A DNA stretch of 51,708 nucleotides from Neobacillus jeddahensis (GCF_000612625.1 NZ_CCAS010000030.1:1-51708); one strand, 5' to 3'; positions 18,763 to 28,263 are shown, counted from the first letter of the stretch. Notes: generated from the letters alone by a model not told the origin. A program made the numbers and translations.

Positions 18763-19395
18763 TTACTCGTTTCTTTTCTTCCATTTATCTATCCACTTAT
18801 AAATATAATTCCTTATTTTCATTAAATTTCCTGCCGTTTTATTATATAACTTCTCGACGCTTTTTTTAATAACTTTCGGCAAAAGTTTCCAAAATAATAG
18901 CAATATTTTCTGCAATGGAACAAAAAATATTTTCAATACCCATAATAATACCTTCAAAACAAATTTGACAAGGGTGAATAGTCCCCTGCCAAGCGTAAGA
19001 ATAATCATGATTATTAGTTGGATTAGCCCGACAATAGGTTTATAAATGAGGAACAGGAAGGTTTTTTTCAAAAATCTATACAGCCCAATAATGGATCGAA
19101 TAAGTGCCTCAAGAAAGCGCAGATAGATCCCTTTAAATAAGCCTTGGTAGGCAGCAAAACCACATAGAAGCGCGATAAAAATATAAAATCGTAATTCGCC
19201 ATTGTTCACTAAGAACAATGTATAAAAAATAATTAAGGCTTGAATGACCCAAAATAATAAATCATTAATGAAGACAATCCAAGCCTTTTGTTTAGGTCGA
19301 TTTAAAAAACGTTGATACGTATCAAACATGGCGCCAAACAATGACCCCATTCCAATCATCGAAAGCATGGTGAGAAATTGCGTTGACAGAGTCAT
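18763..19395 (-). CDS. yabQ: spore cortex biosynthesis membrane protein YabQ
   Basis: The protein has 210 residues, about four to five transmembrane helices in the N-terminal two thirds (between residues 1 and 150), and a basic C-terminal tail. It matches the YabQ family, required for the spore cortex in B. subtilis and localised to the outer forespore membrane. Its start overlaps the yabP stop by 4 bases, indicating translational coupling. Expression with yabP from a mother-cell promoter is expected. The molecular activity is unknown. Confidence 0.9.
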   Translation of the reverse strand: MTLSTQFLTMLSMIGMGSLFGAMFDTYQRFLNRPKQKAWIVFINDLLFWVIQALIIFYTLFLVNNGELRFYIFIALLCGFAAYQGLFKGIYLRFLEALIRSIIGLYRFLKKTFLFLIYKPIVGLIQLIIMIILTLGRGLFTLVKFVLKVLLWVLKIFFVPLQKILLLFWKLLPKVIKKSVEKLYNKTAGNLMKIRNYIYKWIDKWKKRNE

Positions 19396-19694
19396 CGGAA
19401 TAACTTGCTAAAGAATCCTTTAGCCTTCTCCCCATGCTGTTCATCCAGGTAGACTAAATCAAATATCTTCCCTTTTATGGCGACAATTCCCTTTTCGACA
19501 TCAAGATTTTTCATCTGCAGGTTTTGTCCCTTGATTGCTAAAAATCCCATTGACGTTTCCAGTAAGAATTCCTCATTATCAAAGCTTTCGACTTGTTTAA
19601 CCCCGGTAATTTCAAGCAGCTTTCTCCCTCTCATGATGACATCATGATCTGGAACATTGCTCTTTGGTGGATTGCCTTCATAGTATTGGTTCAT
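19392..19694 (-). CDS. yabP: sporulation protein YabP
   Basis: This 100-residue YabP/YqfC-family protein shows the family pattern HDVIMRGRKLLEITGVKQVESFD and a hydrophobic second half. In B. subtilis YabP is needed for sporulation and made in the mother cell with YabQ, and its biochemical role is unknown. The ATG follows GAGGGATGAAGG. It is coupled to yabQ by a 4-base overlap. A sigma-E-like promoter lies just upstream. Confidence 0.92.
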   Translation of the reverse strand: MNQYYEGNPPKSNVPDHDVIMRGRKLLEITGVKQVESFDNEEFLLETSMGFLAIKGQNLQMKNLDVEKGIVAIKGKIFDLVYLDEQHGEKAKGFFSKLFR

Positions 19695-19734
19695 CCTTCA
19701 TCCCTCACAATCATTTGTACAACCCTTTTGTACA

Positions 19735-19763
19735 TTTGTATGAGCGGGAGAGGGGAATTAGAA
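19735..19763 (-). promoter_or_regulatory. candidate sigma-E promoter of yabP
   Basis: On the minus strand CATACAAA (19735-19742) matches the sigma-E -10 consensus CATACAnT. TTCTAAT (19757-19763), 14 bases upstream, is a partial -35 match. Position and the sporulation role of yabP support it. Confidence 0.45.
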
Positions 19764-19773
19764 CAAGCTAATC

Positions 19774-20046
19774 TTAGAGACTATCGTTCGAGCCCAATTT
19801 CTCTTCTTTTAAAATTGTAAACATCTCGGCGGCTTCATCCTTGCGAGATGTTTCTTGGATCCGATCAATTCTTGCCGTTACCTTCCGCTGGCCCAGGCGA
19901 ATCGTTAATTCATCGCCTACCTTTACGGTCGTGCTGGCCTTAGCCTCTTTCCCATTCACTTCGATTCTCCCTTGATCCGAAACTTCCTTTGCCAATGTGC
20001 GCCGTTTAATCAACCGAGAAACCTTTAAAAATTTATCTAATCGCAT
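19774..20046 (-). CDS. rqcP: RqcP, S4-domain ribosome quality control factor (YabO)
   Basis: The 90-residue protein is a small S4 RNA-binding protein (MRLDKFLKVSRLIKRRTLAKE, then GRIEVNGKEA). B. subtilis YabO/RqcP works with RqcH on stalled 50S subunits during C-terminal alanine tailing. I chose the ATG at 20046 because AGGAGG sits 8 bases upstream and homologues begin there. A longer in-frame reading to 20124 overlaps yabN. It follows the yabN stop by 13 bases and is probably the last gene of the yabM-yabN-rqcP unit. Confidence 0.95.
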   Translation of the reverse strand: MRLDKFLKVSRLIKRRTLAKEVSDQGRIEVNGKEAKASTTVKVGDELTIRLGQRKVTARIDRIQETSRKDEAAEMFTILKEEKLGSNDSL

Positions 20047-20059
20047 ATTTGAATACCTC

Positions 20060-21529
20060 CTATAGTCCCTTTGTCTTTGCTTCATCCCAATACAGATCAA
20101 GCTGGTCGAGCGTATGTTCAGCAAATGATCTGCCGCTTGCTTGGACCATTTTTTCTACGTAGTGGAACCTTCTTGTAAACTTTTCATTTGTTTCAAATAA
20201 AGCTTCCTCTGGATGAAGCTTCAAGAATCTCGCTACATTCACAAACGCAAACAACAAGTCACCAAATTCTTGCTTCGCCCGTACAAGCCCGTCATCTGTA
20301 CCATCCAGCTCCGCAATAAATTCATCGAGTTCTTCTTTCACTTTCTCCAATGCAGGGGTTATTTCCTGCCAATCGAAGCCAACCTTTGCAGCCTTCTTTT
20401 GCATTTCATACGCACGCAGCAAATTAGGCTGGGCCTTTGATACACCTTCAAGTAGGGAAGCGGCAGCTTCGCCTTTTTCCTGGTTCTTTATCTCTTGCCA
20501 ATTTTGCACGACCTCGTCAGCATTGGCCGCCTTCCCTGTACCAAACACATGTGGGTGGCGGCGGATCATTTTCGCTGATAACACCTCAATAATGTCATCA
20601 ATCGAAAAATAACCGTCATCCTCACCAATTTGAGCATGGAGCATCACCTGCAGCAATACATCACCGAGCTCTTCGACTAAGTTATCAATATCCTCATTAT
20701 TGATTGCTTCAATCACTTCGTATGTTTCTTCAATCAAATACCTTTTTAATGATTCATGGGTTTGTTCCTTATCCCATGGACAACCATTCGGTCCTCTTAA
20801 TACGGCAATGATCTCCCTGAGCTTAGCAAAATTCTTCAAAAGAATTGATTCTTCCTGCACTGGTGGAATATAGACAGAGGTTAAGTTATTTATGGTAACA
20901 TTTCGGTCCAACTCGTATAAGGGTACTTGTTGAATCACTTCCTGGCTGCTTCCAGCTGCCGTTACGATTGTGACCGGGTAATCATCCGGTAATTTTTCCA
21001 TTAAAGTAAGCTTTACATTGGAGGCAATAAATTGATCGTATACCTGACTAATGAAGATATGCTGCTCGATTTGCAGCTGGCTTGCCTGGAGCGCCGTGCC
21101 ATCAAGGAGCTGAAATCCTTCTACTGGATCAATCTTTAATGAAGTAAAAATAGCATCAATGAAACTTTGTCCTCCACCGATGATAATGTCCACGTTCTTC
21201 TTCGGACCATATTCCAATAAGAGCTGGACAGCTCGCTCTGCCACAAGAGGATGACCGGGAACCGCATAAATAACCGATTCATTTTCTGCCTTTACTAATA
21301 AAGTCTGGGCAATTTCTTCATAAACTGCCTCAAACTGGTCATGTTTTTCATAGACTGCATCAAAGGAGGTATAGACCAACCCTTCTTTTTCTAAATCGGC
21401 TACAACCGGATGTTCCTTTGTTCGTAAACACAAAGGCTTCCCACTGTGAAGTAATTTCTTATAAACTCCAACCGGCAGCTGGTCTAAATCGCCCGCCCCT
21501 AATCCGATAATTTCAATGTTATTTCCCAT
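20060..21529 (-). CDS. yabN: fusion of tetrapyrrole-methylase-like and MazG NTP pyrophosphohydrolase domains (YabN)
   Basis: The protein has 489 residues. The N-terminal half (about 1-225) is a tetrapyrrole (corrin/porphyrin) methylase fold beginning IEIIGLGAGDLDQLPVGV. The C-terminal half (about 250-480) is a tandem MazG domain with the metal-binding patterns EETYEVIEAI and EELGDVLLQVMLHA. MazG enzymes hydrolyse NTPs to NMPs and probably clean up aberrant nucleotides. The substrate of the methylase half is unknown. The fusion is normal for Bacillus YabN. It starts 3 bases after yabM. Confidence 0.93.
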   Translation of the reverse strand: MGNNIEIIGLGAGDLDQLPVGVYKKLLHSGKPLCLRTKEHPVVADLEKEGLVYTSFDAVYEKHDQFEAVYEEIAQTLLVKAENESVIYAVPGHPLVAERAVQLLLEYGPKKNVDIIIGGGQSFIDAIFTSLKIDPVEGFQLLDGTALQASQLQIEQHIFISQVYDQFIASNVKLTLMEKLPDDYPVTIVTAAGSSQEVIQQVPLYELDRNVTINNLTSVYIPPVQEESILLKNFAKLREIIAVLRGPNGCPWDKEQTHESLKRYLIEETYEVIEAINNEDIDNLVEELGDVLLQVMLHAQIGEDDGYFSIDDIIEVLSAKMIRRHPHVFGTGKAANADEVVQNWQEIKNQEKGEAAASLLEGVSKAQPNLLRAYEMQKKAAKVGFDWQEITPALEKVKEELDEFIAELDGTDDGLVRAKQEFGDLLFAFVNVARFLKLHPEEALFETNEKFTRRFHYVEKMVQASGRSFAEHTLDQLDLYWDEAKTKGL

Positions 21530-21532
21530 TGT

Positions 21533-23158
21533 TTAACTCCTCTCCTTTCGCGCTAAAAGATGTATTAGTTTACTTCCAAGCGGGAATAATGCCAGTTCTT
21601 CCTCCCGAAATACGCTATCGCGAAGAACGATGTACAAAAACAACAAACCACCGATTGTGACGGCGCTTAACGACTGCAAAGCAGCCCCAAGTCGGTCCAA
21701 GCCAAGAAAAGTGACAGCCACATCCGTTATGTAAAGATAGCCTTTTAATACAAGTACCATCACAACTGTGGCGGTTAGCACGGTCCGGATAAATCCAAAT
21801 GGCAATAGGGATCCGTTTGTCATTTTTCTTAAGCGCATAAATAATAGACTCACGACGAGACCTAATGTCAATAGTGAAGAAATCGCCGCTCCCATTATTC
21901 CGCATAATGGAATAAGCAGGACATTGAGAAAATATTTAACTGGAAAAGCTGCTATAACAACAAAAGCGGGAAAAACAAGAATGCCCATCCCCTGCATAAC
22001 CGCTATGACCGTTGAAATAATCGACGTAAACAGAATAACAAAACTCAACACACCTAATACGCTGGAACCTGATTCATTTTCAAACAACATCGTATTGGTT
22101 GGTTCCATAATAGCCCATAAACCCGCTGCCGCACCAGATCCCACCACGATACTTACCTTTAGTACTAGTTGAATTTTATCACGCAACTCCTCAGGTTTAG
22201 CTGCCAAACGGGTCCGGCTAATAAGGGGAACAAGCGCTAACGACATCGATGTCGCTGCCACTGTGCCTAACTGGATTAACGGTTGGCCACGATCAAAAAT
22301 CCCCTTGACGGTTTTAGCAAGGTCCGGCCCCATTCCATCTGCTACGAGTAAAGAGTATAGATTTAATGAATCTGCTAACTGAATAAAGATCATCAGCATC
22401 CCGCTTATACAAATCATTAAGCCTTGAAAAATAAGGGCTTTAATAATTTCTTTGACCTCCACAGCATAACTTTGAAGGATCCCGCGGCTCGGCATGATTA
22501 CTTTCCATTCTTTACGGACCAGTAAGAACATAAACAGAATAAGGCCAGAAATAATACTGCCTGTGATCGAGCCAAACATGGCCCCGCCACCGACAAGATA
22601 GAGGGAATAACCTTTTTCGATAAAAAGATAGGATAAGAAAAGTATCGTCAATACTCGAATCGTTTGTTCTCCCACTTGCGATAGTGCAGTTGGAACCATA
22701 TCACCGCGCCCCTGGTAGTAACCTCTTAATAAGGAAACCATCGGAAAGGTTAAAAAGACGATTGAAACAACCCTTATTAGGATCGCTAACTGGGGATCGT
22801 TCATCCAACGGGCAATCCCCTCCGCCCCGACATAAAGAGCAAGGAAACAAATAACACCAAATACTTGTAAAAAAAGAAACGATACAAAAAGAAGCAGACG
22901 TGACTTTTCAGCTTCGCCTTTTTCCCTCTGTTCTGCATAAAGCTTGGAAATCACAACTGGAAAGCCTGTAGTTGCTAGTACCATTGCCATACCATAAAAC
23001 GGGTATACTTGCTGATATATGTAAAATCCGATATCACCGACAATATTTTGAAAAGGGATCCGGTAAAAGGCGCTGAGGACTTTCGTCAAAATCGCGGCAA
23101 TCGTTAGAATGAAGGCCCCTTTAAAAAACGTATTTGATTGAATGGAGGACTTTTGCAA
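21533..23158 (-). CDS. yabM: polysaccharide/lipid flippase of the SpoVB (MOP) family (YabM)
   Basis: This is a polytopic membrane protein of 541 residues with about fourteen helices, of the MVF/SpoVB branch of the MOP exporter superfamily. FKGAFILTIAAILTKVLSAFYRIPF is split by the family's N-terminal pattern. Relatives flip lipid-linked cell-wall or cortex precursors, but the substrate of YabM is unknown. I chose the TTG at 23158 because AGAGGTGATCA lies directly upstream. An ATG reading to 23206 extends to the -10 element and lacks a ribosome site. It begins the yabM-yabN-rqcP run. Confidence 0.9.
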   Translation of the reverse strand: MQKSSIQSNTFFKGAFILTIAAILTKVLSAFYRIPFQNIVGDIGFYIYQQVYPFYGMAMVLATTGFPVVISKLYAEQREKGEAEKSRLLLFVSFLFLQVFGVICFLALYVGAEGIARWMNDPQLAILIRVVSIVFLTFPMVSLLRGYYQGRGDMVPTALSQVGEQTIRVLTILFLSYLFIEKGYSLYLVGGGAMFGSITGSIISGLILFMFLLVRKEWKVIMPSRGILQSYAVEVKEIIKALIFQGLMICISGMLMIFIQLADSLNLYSLLVADGMGPDLAKTVKGIFDRGQPLIQLGTVAATSMSLALVPLISRTRLAAKPEELRDKIQLVLKVSIVVGSGAAAGLWAIMEPTNTMLFENESGSSVLGVLSFVILFTSIISTVIAVMQGMGILVFPAFVVIAAFPVKYFLNVLLIPLCGIMGAAISSLLTLGLVVSLLFMRLRKMTNGSLLPFGFIRTVLTATVVMVLVLKGYLYITDVAVTFLGLDRLGAALQSLSAVTIGGLLFLYIVLRDSVFREEELALFPLGSKLIHLLARKERS

Positions 23159-23194
23159 ATGATCACCTCTTAAATAAAAGTGAAACTTCAAGGT

Positions 23195-23203
23195 ATTATA
23201 GCA
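23195..23203 (-). promoter_or_regulatory. candidate extended -10 promoter of yabM
   Basis: On the minus strand TGCTATAAT is a perfect extended -10 element about 40 bases upstream of the TTG start. No clear -35 box is present. It lies next to the spoVT terminator. Confidence 0.5.
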
Positions 23204-23205
23204 CA

Positions 23206-23233
23206 TAAAAAAGACAGCTTGCGCTGCCTTTCG
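23206..23233 (-). terminator. spoVT terminator
   Basis: On the minus strand AAGGCAGC and GCTGTCTT form an 8-bp stem (one wobble pair, GCAA loop) followed by TTTTTT. Confidence 0.85.
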
Positions 23234-23293
23234 TGTAAATTTGATATTTGTCTATCACTGTTCCTTAGAATATGAAGCTTCTCGTTTTCTATA

Positions 23294-23830
23294 TCATGAT
23301 TCCATTTGTCGAGCTAAGAACCCAGCAGCGGTTTCAACCGCCTTCTGTTCAACTTCTCCGAGGGTTCCTTCTCTTGAGAAAATAATAACAGCCCCGATTG
23401 GATCACCATTTGCGATAATAGGGCCAATGGTGTAGGATGATACCGTTTCATCATTCCCGTCTGCCAAGGCAATGTCGCCCTGCTGGGTATGGAGAACCGA
23501 GTTGCGTTCTTCCATCGTTTTTTCTACTAAATCACTGATATTCTTGTTTAAGTAATCTTTTTTAGATCCACCCGCAAGGGCAATATACGTATCACGATCA
23601 CAAATTAAAACAGGATTACCGAGGCTATCAAATAGGGCTTCTGCATATTCTTTGGCAAAATCGCTTAATTCGCTGATTGGTGAATACTTCTTTAAAATGA
23701 CTTCCCCGTCTCGATCCACAAAAATCTCTAACGGGTCCCCTTCACGAATACGTAAGGTTCTACGTATTTCTTTGGGAATAACAACACGACCCAAATCATC
23801 GATTCGACGAACTATTCCAGTTGCTTTCAT
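23294..23830 (-). CDS. spoVT: stage V sporulation protein T, AbrB-like forespore regulator
   Basis: SpoVT is a late forespore transcription factor that adjusts sigma-G-dependent genes. The 178-residue protein has an N-terminal swapped-hairpin AbrB DNA-binding domain (MKATGIVRRIDDLGRVVIPK, to about residue 50). A C-terminal GAF-like domain (about 60-178, ending in VEQKAVETAAGFLARQM) follows. The ATG at 23830 follows GTGAGG and gives the standard length. A dispersed repeat sits only about 65 bases upstream, and I could not find a convincing sigma-G promoter. It forms a pair with abrB at 43983, which has a near-identical N-terminal domain. Confidence 0.96.
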   Translation of the reverse strand: MKATGIVRRIDDLGRVVIPKEIRRTLRIREGDPLEIFVDRDGEVILKKYSPISELSDFAKEYAEALFDSLGNPVLICDRDTYIALAGGSKKDYLNKNISDLVEKTMEERNSVLHTQQGDIALADGNDETVSSYTIGPIIANGDPIGAVIIFSREGTLGEVEQKAVETAAGFLARQMES

Positions 23831-23892
23831 CCAATGTTGCCTCACTTTCATCTGATGATTTTTCAACTTGGTGATTGATCATATTCTTAGAA

Positions 23893-24016
23893 TTTGATAA
23901 CTGTCTAGCTTCAGCGCCTAGGAGTCCTAAGCCAATCCGTCAAGGAGGCTAAAAAACAGCCTTCTCAATGGCTCGTCTGTAACCTTACGCCCCTATGCAA
24001 GGCGCTTCCGCTTTTC
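23893..24016 (-). repeat. dispersed repeat, copy E (reverse orientation)
   Basis: This is the reverse orientation of the element at 27791-27872. On the minus strand it runs GAAAAGCGGAAGCGCCTTGC, a divergent middle containing a GCC/GGC-rich imperfect hairpin, then AGGCGCTGAAGCTAGACAG and TTATCAAAT. It fills most of the 322-base gap between the mfd stop and the spoVT start. Nothing else recognisable lies in that gap. Confidence 0.7.
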
Positions 24017-24152
24017 GAACCATCACCAACTTTGAACTTAGTATCTTTCATCTGGAAAGTTCTATACACAATCATAATATTTTTTCACATATATGAGAAA
24101 TATCTCAATAATGGATAAATATAGCTAGAAGCCAACTCGTTCGTCGAATTAA

Positions 24153-27100
24153 TTATTTGACGGGATTTCCCTTACTCTTCTTGGCTAAAGGAATTCCTTT
24201 CACCATTTCGTTGACAATATGAAGCCATTGGGCAGTATCATACTCTTTAATCTTAATCACAACTTTAAGCTTAGAGCCCTCCATGCCAGGATTCACATTT
24301 CGCCCAAATTGGTTCCCAATATGGAAGATCTTGCTACCATCAATCGTGTTGGTAATCTGCTCATATACTAAAATAGTTACCTCCTGCTTCACTTGCTTAA
24401 TTTGCTCCACACCATTCGTTAGGGCATGTACTTTCATTTCAGCAATTTGGAACAGATAGGCCACTTCATTAGGATATTCTCCAAAGCGATCGATCATTTC
24501 GGTTTGCAGCTCTTCCATATCCTCAAGAGTCTGCACGCCTCTAAACCTTTTATACATCTCAATCTTTTGATGGCCATCCTTAATGTACGTATCTGGGATA
24601 TAGGCGTCAATTTCAAGGTCAATTTCGACAGTCTTCTTCACTTCCGCACCAAGATCCCCTTTGCGCTCCTCGATGGCTTCTTTTAACATTTGCGAGTAAA
24701 GATCAAAACCAACCGAATCAATAAACCCATGCTGCTGGGCACCTAATAGATTCCCCGCACCCCTTATCGATAAATCGCGCATCGCAATTTTAAAACCAGA
24801 TCCTAATTCTGTAAATTCCTTAATCGCTTGAAGCCGTTTTTCAGCCACTTCAGTCAGGACTTTATCCTTGCGGTACGTAAAATAGGCATAGGCGACACGG
24901 TTAGACCTGCCCACCCGGCCGCGCAGCTGATAAAGCTGCGAGAGACCCATCCGGTCCGCATCATAGACAATTAAGGTATTCACATTGGGAATATCAACAC
25001 CCGTTTCAATAATAGTTGTACTCACAAGGACATCAAATTCCCCGGCGAGGAAACTGATCATCACGGATTCCAATTCATTTTCGGTCATCTGTCCGTGGGC
25101 AAACGTAACTCGGGCATCTGGGACAAGCATCGAGATTTCCTCAGCCTTGCGTTCGATATCCTCAACCCTGTTATATAAAAAGTAAACTTGTCCGTCGCGG
25201 GCCAGCTCACGCTCAATGGCTTCTCGCACCAAGGAACCATTGTACTCCATGACATAGGTTTGTACTGGAAAGCGATTTTCCGGCGGCGTTTCGATAACTG
25301 ATAAATCGCGGACCCCCAACATCGACATATGAAGCGTTCTTGGGATTGGCGTTGCCGTCAAGGTTAACACGTCCACATTTGTTTTCAGTTTCTTAATTTT
25401 CTCTTTATGGGTTACCCCAAATCGTTGCTCTTCATCCACAATCAGCAGCCCTAAATCACGGTAAACAATATCCTTTGACAACAAGCGATGGGTTCCCACC
25501 ACAATATCAACGGTACCTGCTTTTAAGCCTTTAATCGTCTCCGTTTGCTGCTTTTTCGAACGGAATCGGCTCAATAGACCAATATTGATGGGATAATCCT
25601 GAAAGCGCTCCCTCAATGTTTCAAAATGCTGCTGGGCTAAAATTGTCGTCGGCACAAGAAAGGCAACCTGCTTTCCGTCAGCAATCGATTTGAAAGCCGC
25701 TCGGATGGCCACTTCTGTTTTCCCATAGCCAACATCACCACAGAGCAAACGATCCATTGGACGCGCATTTTCCATATCCTTTTTAATTTCATGAATAGAG
25801 CGAAGCTGGTCTTCGGTTTCTTGGTAGGCAAACGATGTCTCAAATTCCCGTTGCATATCGCCATCAGGGGAAAAGGCGTAGCCAACTGCAGCTTCCCGTT
25901 CGGCATACAGCTTGATGAGATCATCGGCAATATCCTGAACAGAGGATTCAACCTTCTTCTTCACCTTTTTCCAATCACTGCCGCCTAACTTATATACCTT
26001 TGGCTCTTTCCCTTCTGAGCCCACATATTTTTGAACGAGATCAATTTGATCAACCGGTACATAGAGCTTATCTGAGCCCTGATAGCGGATATTCAAATAG
26101 TCTTTATGAATTCCATTGATGACGAGCGTCTCAATCCCTAAATATTTCCCAATCCCGTGATTAACATGAACCACATAATCACCAATTTTAAGCTCGGAGT
26201 AACTCTTAATCCGCTCAGCATTGGAAAGCTTTTGCCGGCTGGATGATTTTTTCACGCGCTTATTGAATAATTCTTCCTCGGTGATGACGGCGATTTTCTG
26301 AATGGACAGTTCAAACCCTGTTTGGAGGTTCCCCATCATAATTTGAACCCTGCCAGGTAATGGTTTCTGGTCCCCCTTTACGACACTGCCTTCAATTTCA
26401 TAGTCTTCTAGAACACGCTCTAATTTTTTGACCCGCTCCTCATCAGCCCCTAAAAAGAGGACTGCATAATTCCCTTTTTTCCAGCGATCAATTTCTGCTT
26501 TTAACAGATGCATTTGCCCGTGGAAATTTTGCATTTGCTTACAGGCGATATTAATAATGTTTTGCGGATTTGTATTGGCTACATGCCGTAAAAATAAGGA
26601 CATGTATAGAAGCGGAAACTCCTTCTTTTGTAACAGGGCATGTAAGTCATGAGAGATATGTAGATCATGGACAATTTGCCCCTCTGCTAGTAAACCTGTA
26701 TACCATTCAGCTTCTTCTTTGACCAGAGAATCATTCATCTCTTGAACTCGACTAATCTCATCTATAAAGACAAGTCCGTTATGCGGAAGGTAGTCTAGCA
26801 AACTAGTAGGCCTGTCGTAGGCTAAGGATAGATATTTATAAACCTGGTCAGGTTTTTGCTTGTTTTTTAGCTGTTCGAGTTCATGGCTGATATTTTGACT
26901 CAGCTGCATTTTGGCTTTATCATCTTTTAGCTTCTTTAAACTCTTAGCTAATCCCTCCTCAAGCTTGCTCGTAATCCGACTATAGTCCACATCTTCCAGC
27001 AAGGTTTCTGTCGCTGGTCCGATTAGAACCTCCTTAATCTTTTCCTTTGAACGTTGATCATCCAGAGAAAAGTAGCGGATCGAGTCTATTTCGGTATCAA

Positions 27101-27689
27101 ACAATTCAATCCGAAGTGGGTCGGCTTCTGTGAGCGGATAAATATCGATGATTCCGCCTCTTACACTGAATTCCCCAGGTGTTGTCACCATTTCAGCACG
27201 GCTATAGCCCATTTTTACAAATGTTTCTAGCATTTGATCGATATGGAGATCTTCCCCCAATTTTAATGACAGCTGATATTGCTTCCATAAAGACATTGGC
27301 GGAACAATTTTCTTTAAGCCTGCCATCGGAACGATGATTACCCCTTGCTTTTGTTTACTCCAGTGATTCAAGGCCTCAATTCTTTGTGCCCTTAATTCAG
27401 GACTCGCGATCCCTAATTCGGCTGCAATTAGCTCATTAGCCGGAAAGAGGAAAACTTCTTTTTCACTTAATAGATGAACGAGATCATCATAGAGTTTTTG
27501 TGCTTGTAATAGATTGTGGGTGATGAGCATGATTGGTCTTTTCGTTTGTTCGTAAATAGACGCAATCAGCACTGTCCGCGACGAACCGGATAAGCCAGCA
27601 ATCAGCTGTTCACGCAAGCCTTCCTCCACCCCCGCAATAATAGAGTGGATATCTTCCTGTTTCAAGAATAATGACTTTAAACCCTCCAA
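24153..27689 (-). CDS. mfd: transcription-repair coupling factor Mfd
   Basis: Mfd removes RNA polymerase stalled at DNA lesions and recruits UvrA. It has 1178 residues from the chosen TTG. Its UvrB-like N-terminal module (to about 350) contains PGEFSVRGGIIDIYPL. The RNA polymerase-interacting CarD-like region contains YVVHVNHGIGKYLGIE. The SF2 translocase has GDVGYGKTE (Walker A), DEEQRFG (DExx box) and RGRVGRS, followed by the TRCF C-terminal domain. GGGAGGGAGGAG lies just upstream of the TTG at 27689. The longer ATG reading adds 38 residues foreign to the family. Confidence 0.96.
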   Translation of the reverse strand: MEGLKSLFLKQEDIHSIIAGVEEGLREQLIAGLSGSSRTVLIASIYEQTKRPIMLITHNLLQAQKLYDDLVHLLSEKEVFLFPANELIAAELGIASPELRAQRIEALNHWSKQKQGVIIVPMAGLKKIVPPMSLWKQYQLSLKLGEDLHIDQMLETFVKMGYSRAEMVTTPGEFSVRGGIIDIYPLTEADPLRIELFDTEIDSIRYFSLDDQRSKEKIKEVLIGPATETLLEDVDYSRITSKLEEGLAKSLKKLKDDKAKMQLSQNISHELEQLKNKQKPDQVYKYLSLAYDRPTSLLDYLPHNGLVFIDEISRVQEMNDSLVKEEAEWYTGLLAEGQIVHDLHISHDLHALLQKKEFPLLYMSLFLRHVANTNPQNIINIACKQMQNFHGQMHLLKAEIDRWKKGNYAVLFLGADEERVKKLERVLEDYEIEGSVVKGDQKPLPGRVQIMMGNLQTGFELSIQKIAVITEEELFNKRVKKSSSRQKLSNAERIKSYSELKIGDYVVHVNHGIGKYLGIETLVINGIHKDYLNIRYQGSDKLYVPVDQIDLVQKYVGSEGKEPKVYKLGGSDWKKVKKKVESSVQDIADDLIKLYAEREAAVGYAFSPDGDMQREFETSFAYQETEDQLRSIHEIKKDMENARPMDRLLCGDVGYGKTEVAIRAAFKSIADGKQVAFLVPTTILAQQHFETLRERFQDYPINIGLLSRFRSKKQQTETIKGLKAGTVDIVVGTHRLLSKDIVYRDLGLLIVDEEQRFGVTHKEKIKKLKTNVDVLTLTATPIPRTLHMSMLGVRDLSVIETPPENRFPVQTYVMEYNGSLVREAIERELARDGQVYFLYNRVEDIERKAEEISMLVPDARVTFAHGQMTENELESVMISFLAGEFDVLVSTTIIETGVDIPNVNTLIVYDADRMGLSQLYQLRGRVGRSNRVAYAYFTYRKDKVLTEVAEKRLQAIKEFTELGSGFKIAMRDLSIRGAGNLLGAQQHGFIDSVGFDLYSQMLKEAIEERKGDLGAEVKKTVEIDLEIDAYIPDTYIKDGHQKIEMYKRFRGVQTLEDMEELQTEMIDRFGEYPNEVAYLFQIAEMKVHALTNGVEQIKQVKQEVTILVYEQITNTIDGSKIFHIGNQFGRNVNPGMEGSKLKVVIKIKEYDTAQWLHIVNEMVKGIPLAKKSKGNPVK

Positions 27690-27757
27690 GGTCTCTCCTC
27701 CCTCCCTTTTTCGTATTAATTTAATATAATTAAAATTTTTATAGTAGAAATAATAAA

Positions 27758-27790
27758 TAGAAAAATGCTTTGGAGAGCTTCCAAAGCTAA
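27758..27790 (-). terminator. fin terminator
   Basis: A perfect 8-bp GCTTTGGA/TCCAAAGC hairpin (27767-27787) is followed on the minus strand by ATTTTTC. It lies between fin and mfd, next to repeat copy A. Confidence 0.65.
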
Positions 27791-27872
27791 AAAGAAAGCG
27801 CAAGGCGCCTGCCTATCGGTTCGGCTTGTGACCTCGAGCCGACGGCGCCTGGAGCTGGACATTTATCAAAGT
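27791..27872 (+). repeat. dispersed imperfect-palindrome repeat, copy A
   Basis: The sequence runs AAGAAAGCGCAAGGCGCC, then a CGGCTTGTGACCTCGAGCCG hairpin, then GGCGCCTGGAGCTGGACA and TTTATCAAAG. Outer GGCGCC blocks and the inner arms make it strongly palindromic. It lies between fin and the mfd leader. Copies B (35121) and E (23893) share both ends and the middle; copies C and D lack the middle. Confidence 0.85.
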
Positions 27873-27894
27873 AGAGAACTGGAATCTCACTATA

Positions 27895-28125
27895 TCAGTG
27901 AATCAGAAAATCGTATTGATGGTAATCGGGATTCCGCTCTAACGCTTCCTGACAGTCTTCACAAATGGCTGTTATCTGAATATCACCAGATGAGTCATAC
28001 GTAACCATTTCCTGTCTTTCCTGATCGGTTAATTTGTGAAGACCAAGAGTTTCTGAATGTATCGATGTTTGCTCAATGGAGCCAATTTTCGTCCCACAAT
28101 GACGACAATGGTAATGGATGGCCAC
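27895..28125 (-). CDS. fin: Fin, sigma-F inhibitor (YabK)
   Basis: Fin is a small forespore protein that binds and inhibits sigma-F to help the switch to sigma-G. It has 76 residues with two zinc-binding CxxC pairs, C7-x2-C10 (HCRHCG) and C55-x2-C58 (CEDC). The start is GTG after GAGGAGGGAC. It lies between pth and mfd as in B. subtilis (yabK). A sigma-F or sigma-G promoter is expected in the 138-base upstream gap, but I found no convincing match there. A hairpin terminator follows. Confidence 0.92.
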   Translation of the reverse strand: MAIHYHCRHCGTKIGSIEQTSIHSETLGLHKLTDQERQEMVTYDSSGDIQITAICEDCQEALERNPDYHQYDFLIH

Positions 28126-28263
28126 GCCTGTCCCTCCTCAATCTATTATTCATTAATAGTATGAACTAGATAGAAGGAACTTATTCATTTGCCATAACTC
28201 CATTTATATCTACTAATAAAGTGTCACCCTATTGTATGAAAGTTCAGCTCGTATCATGAACAA

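Noticed and set aside
28126..28263. sigma-F promoter for fin
   Set aside because: A GGTGACACT block fits the -10 pattern, but no -35 element at 14-16 bases was found.
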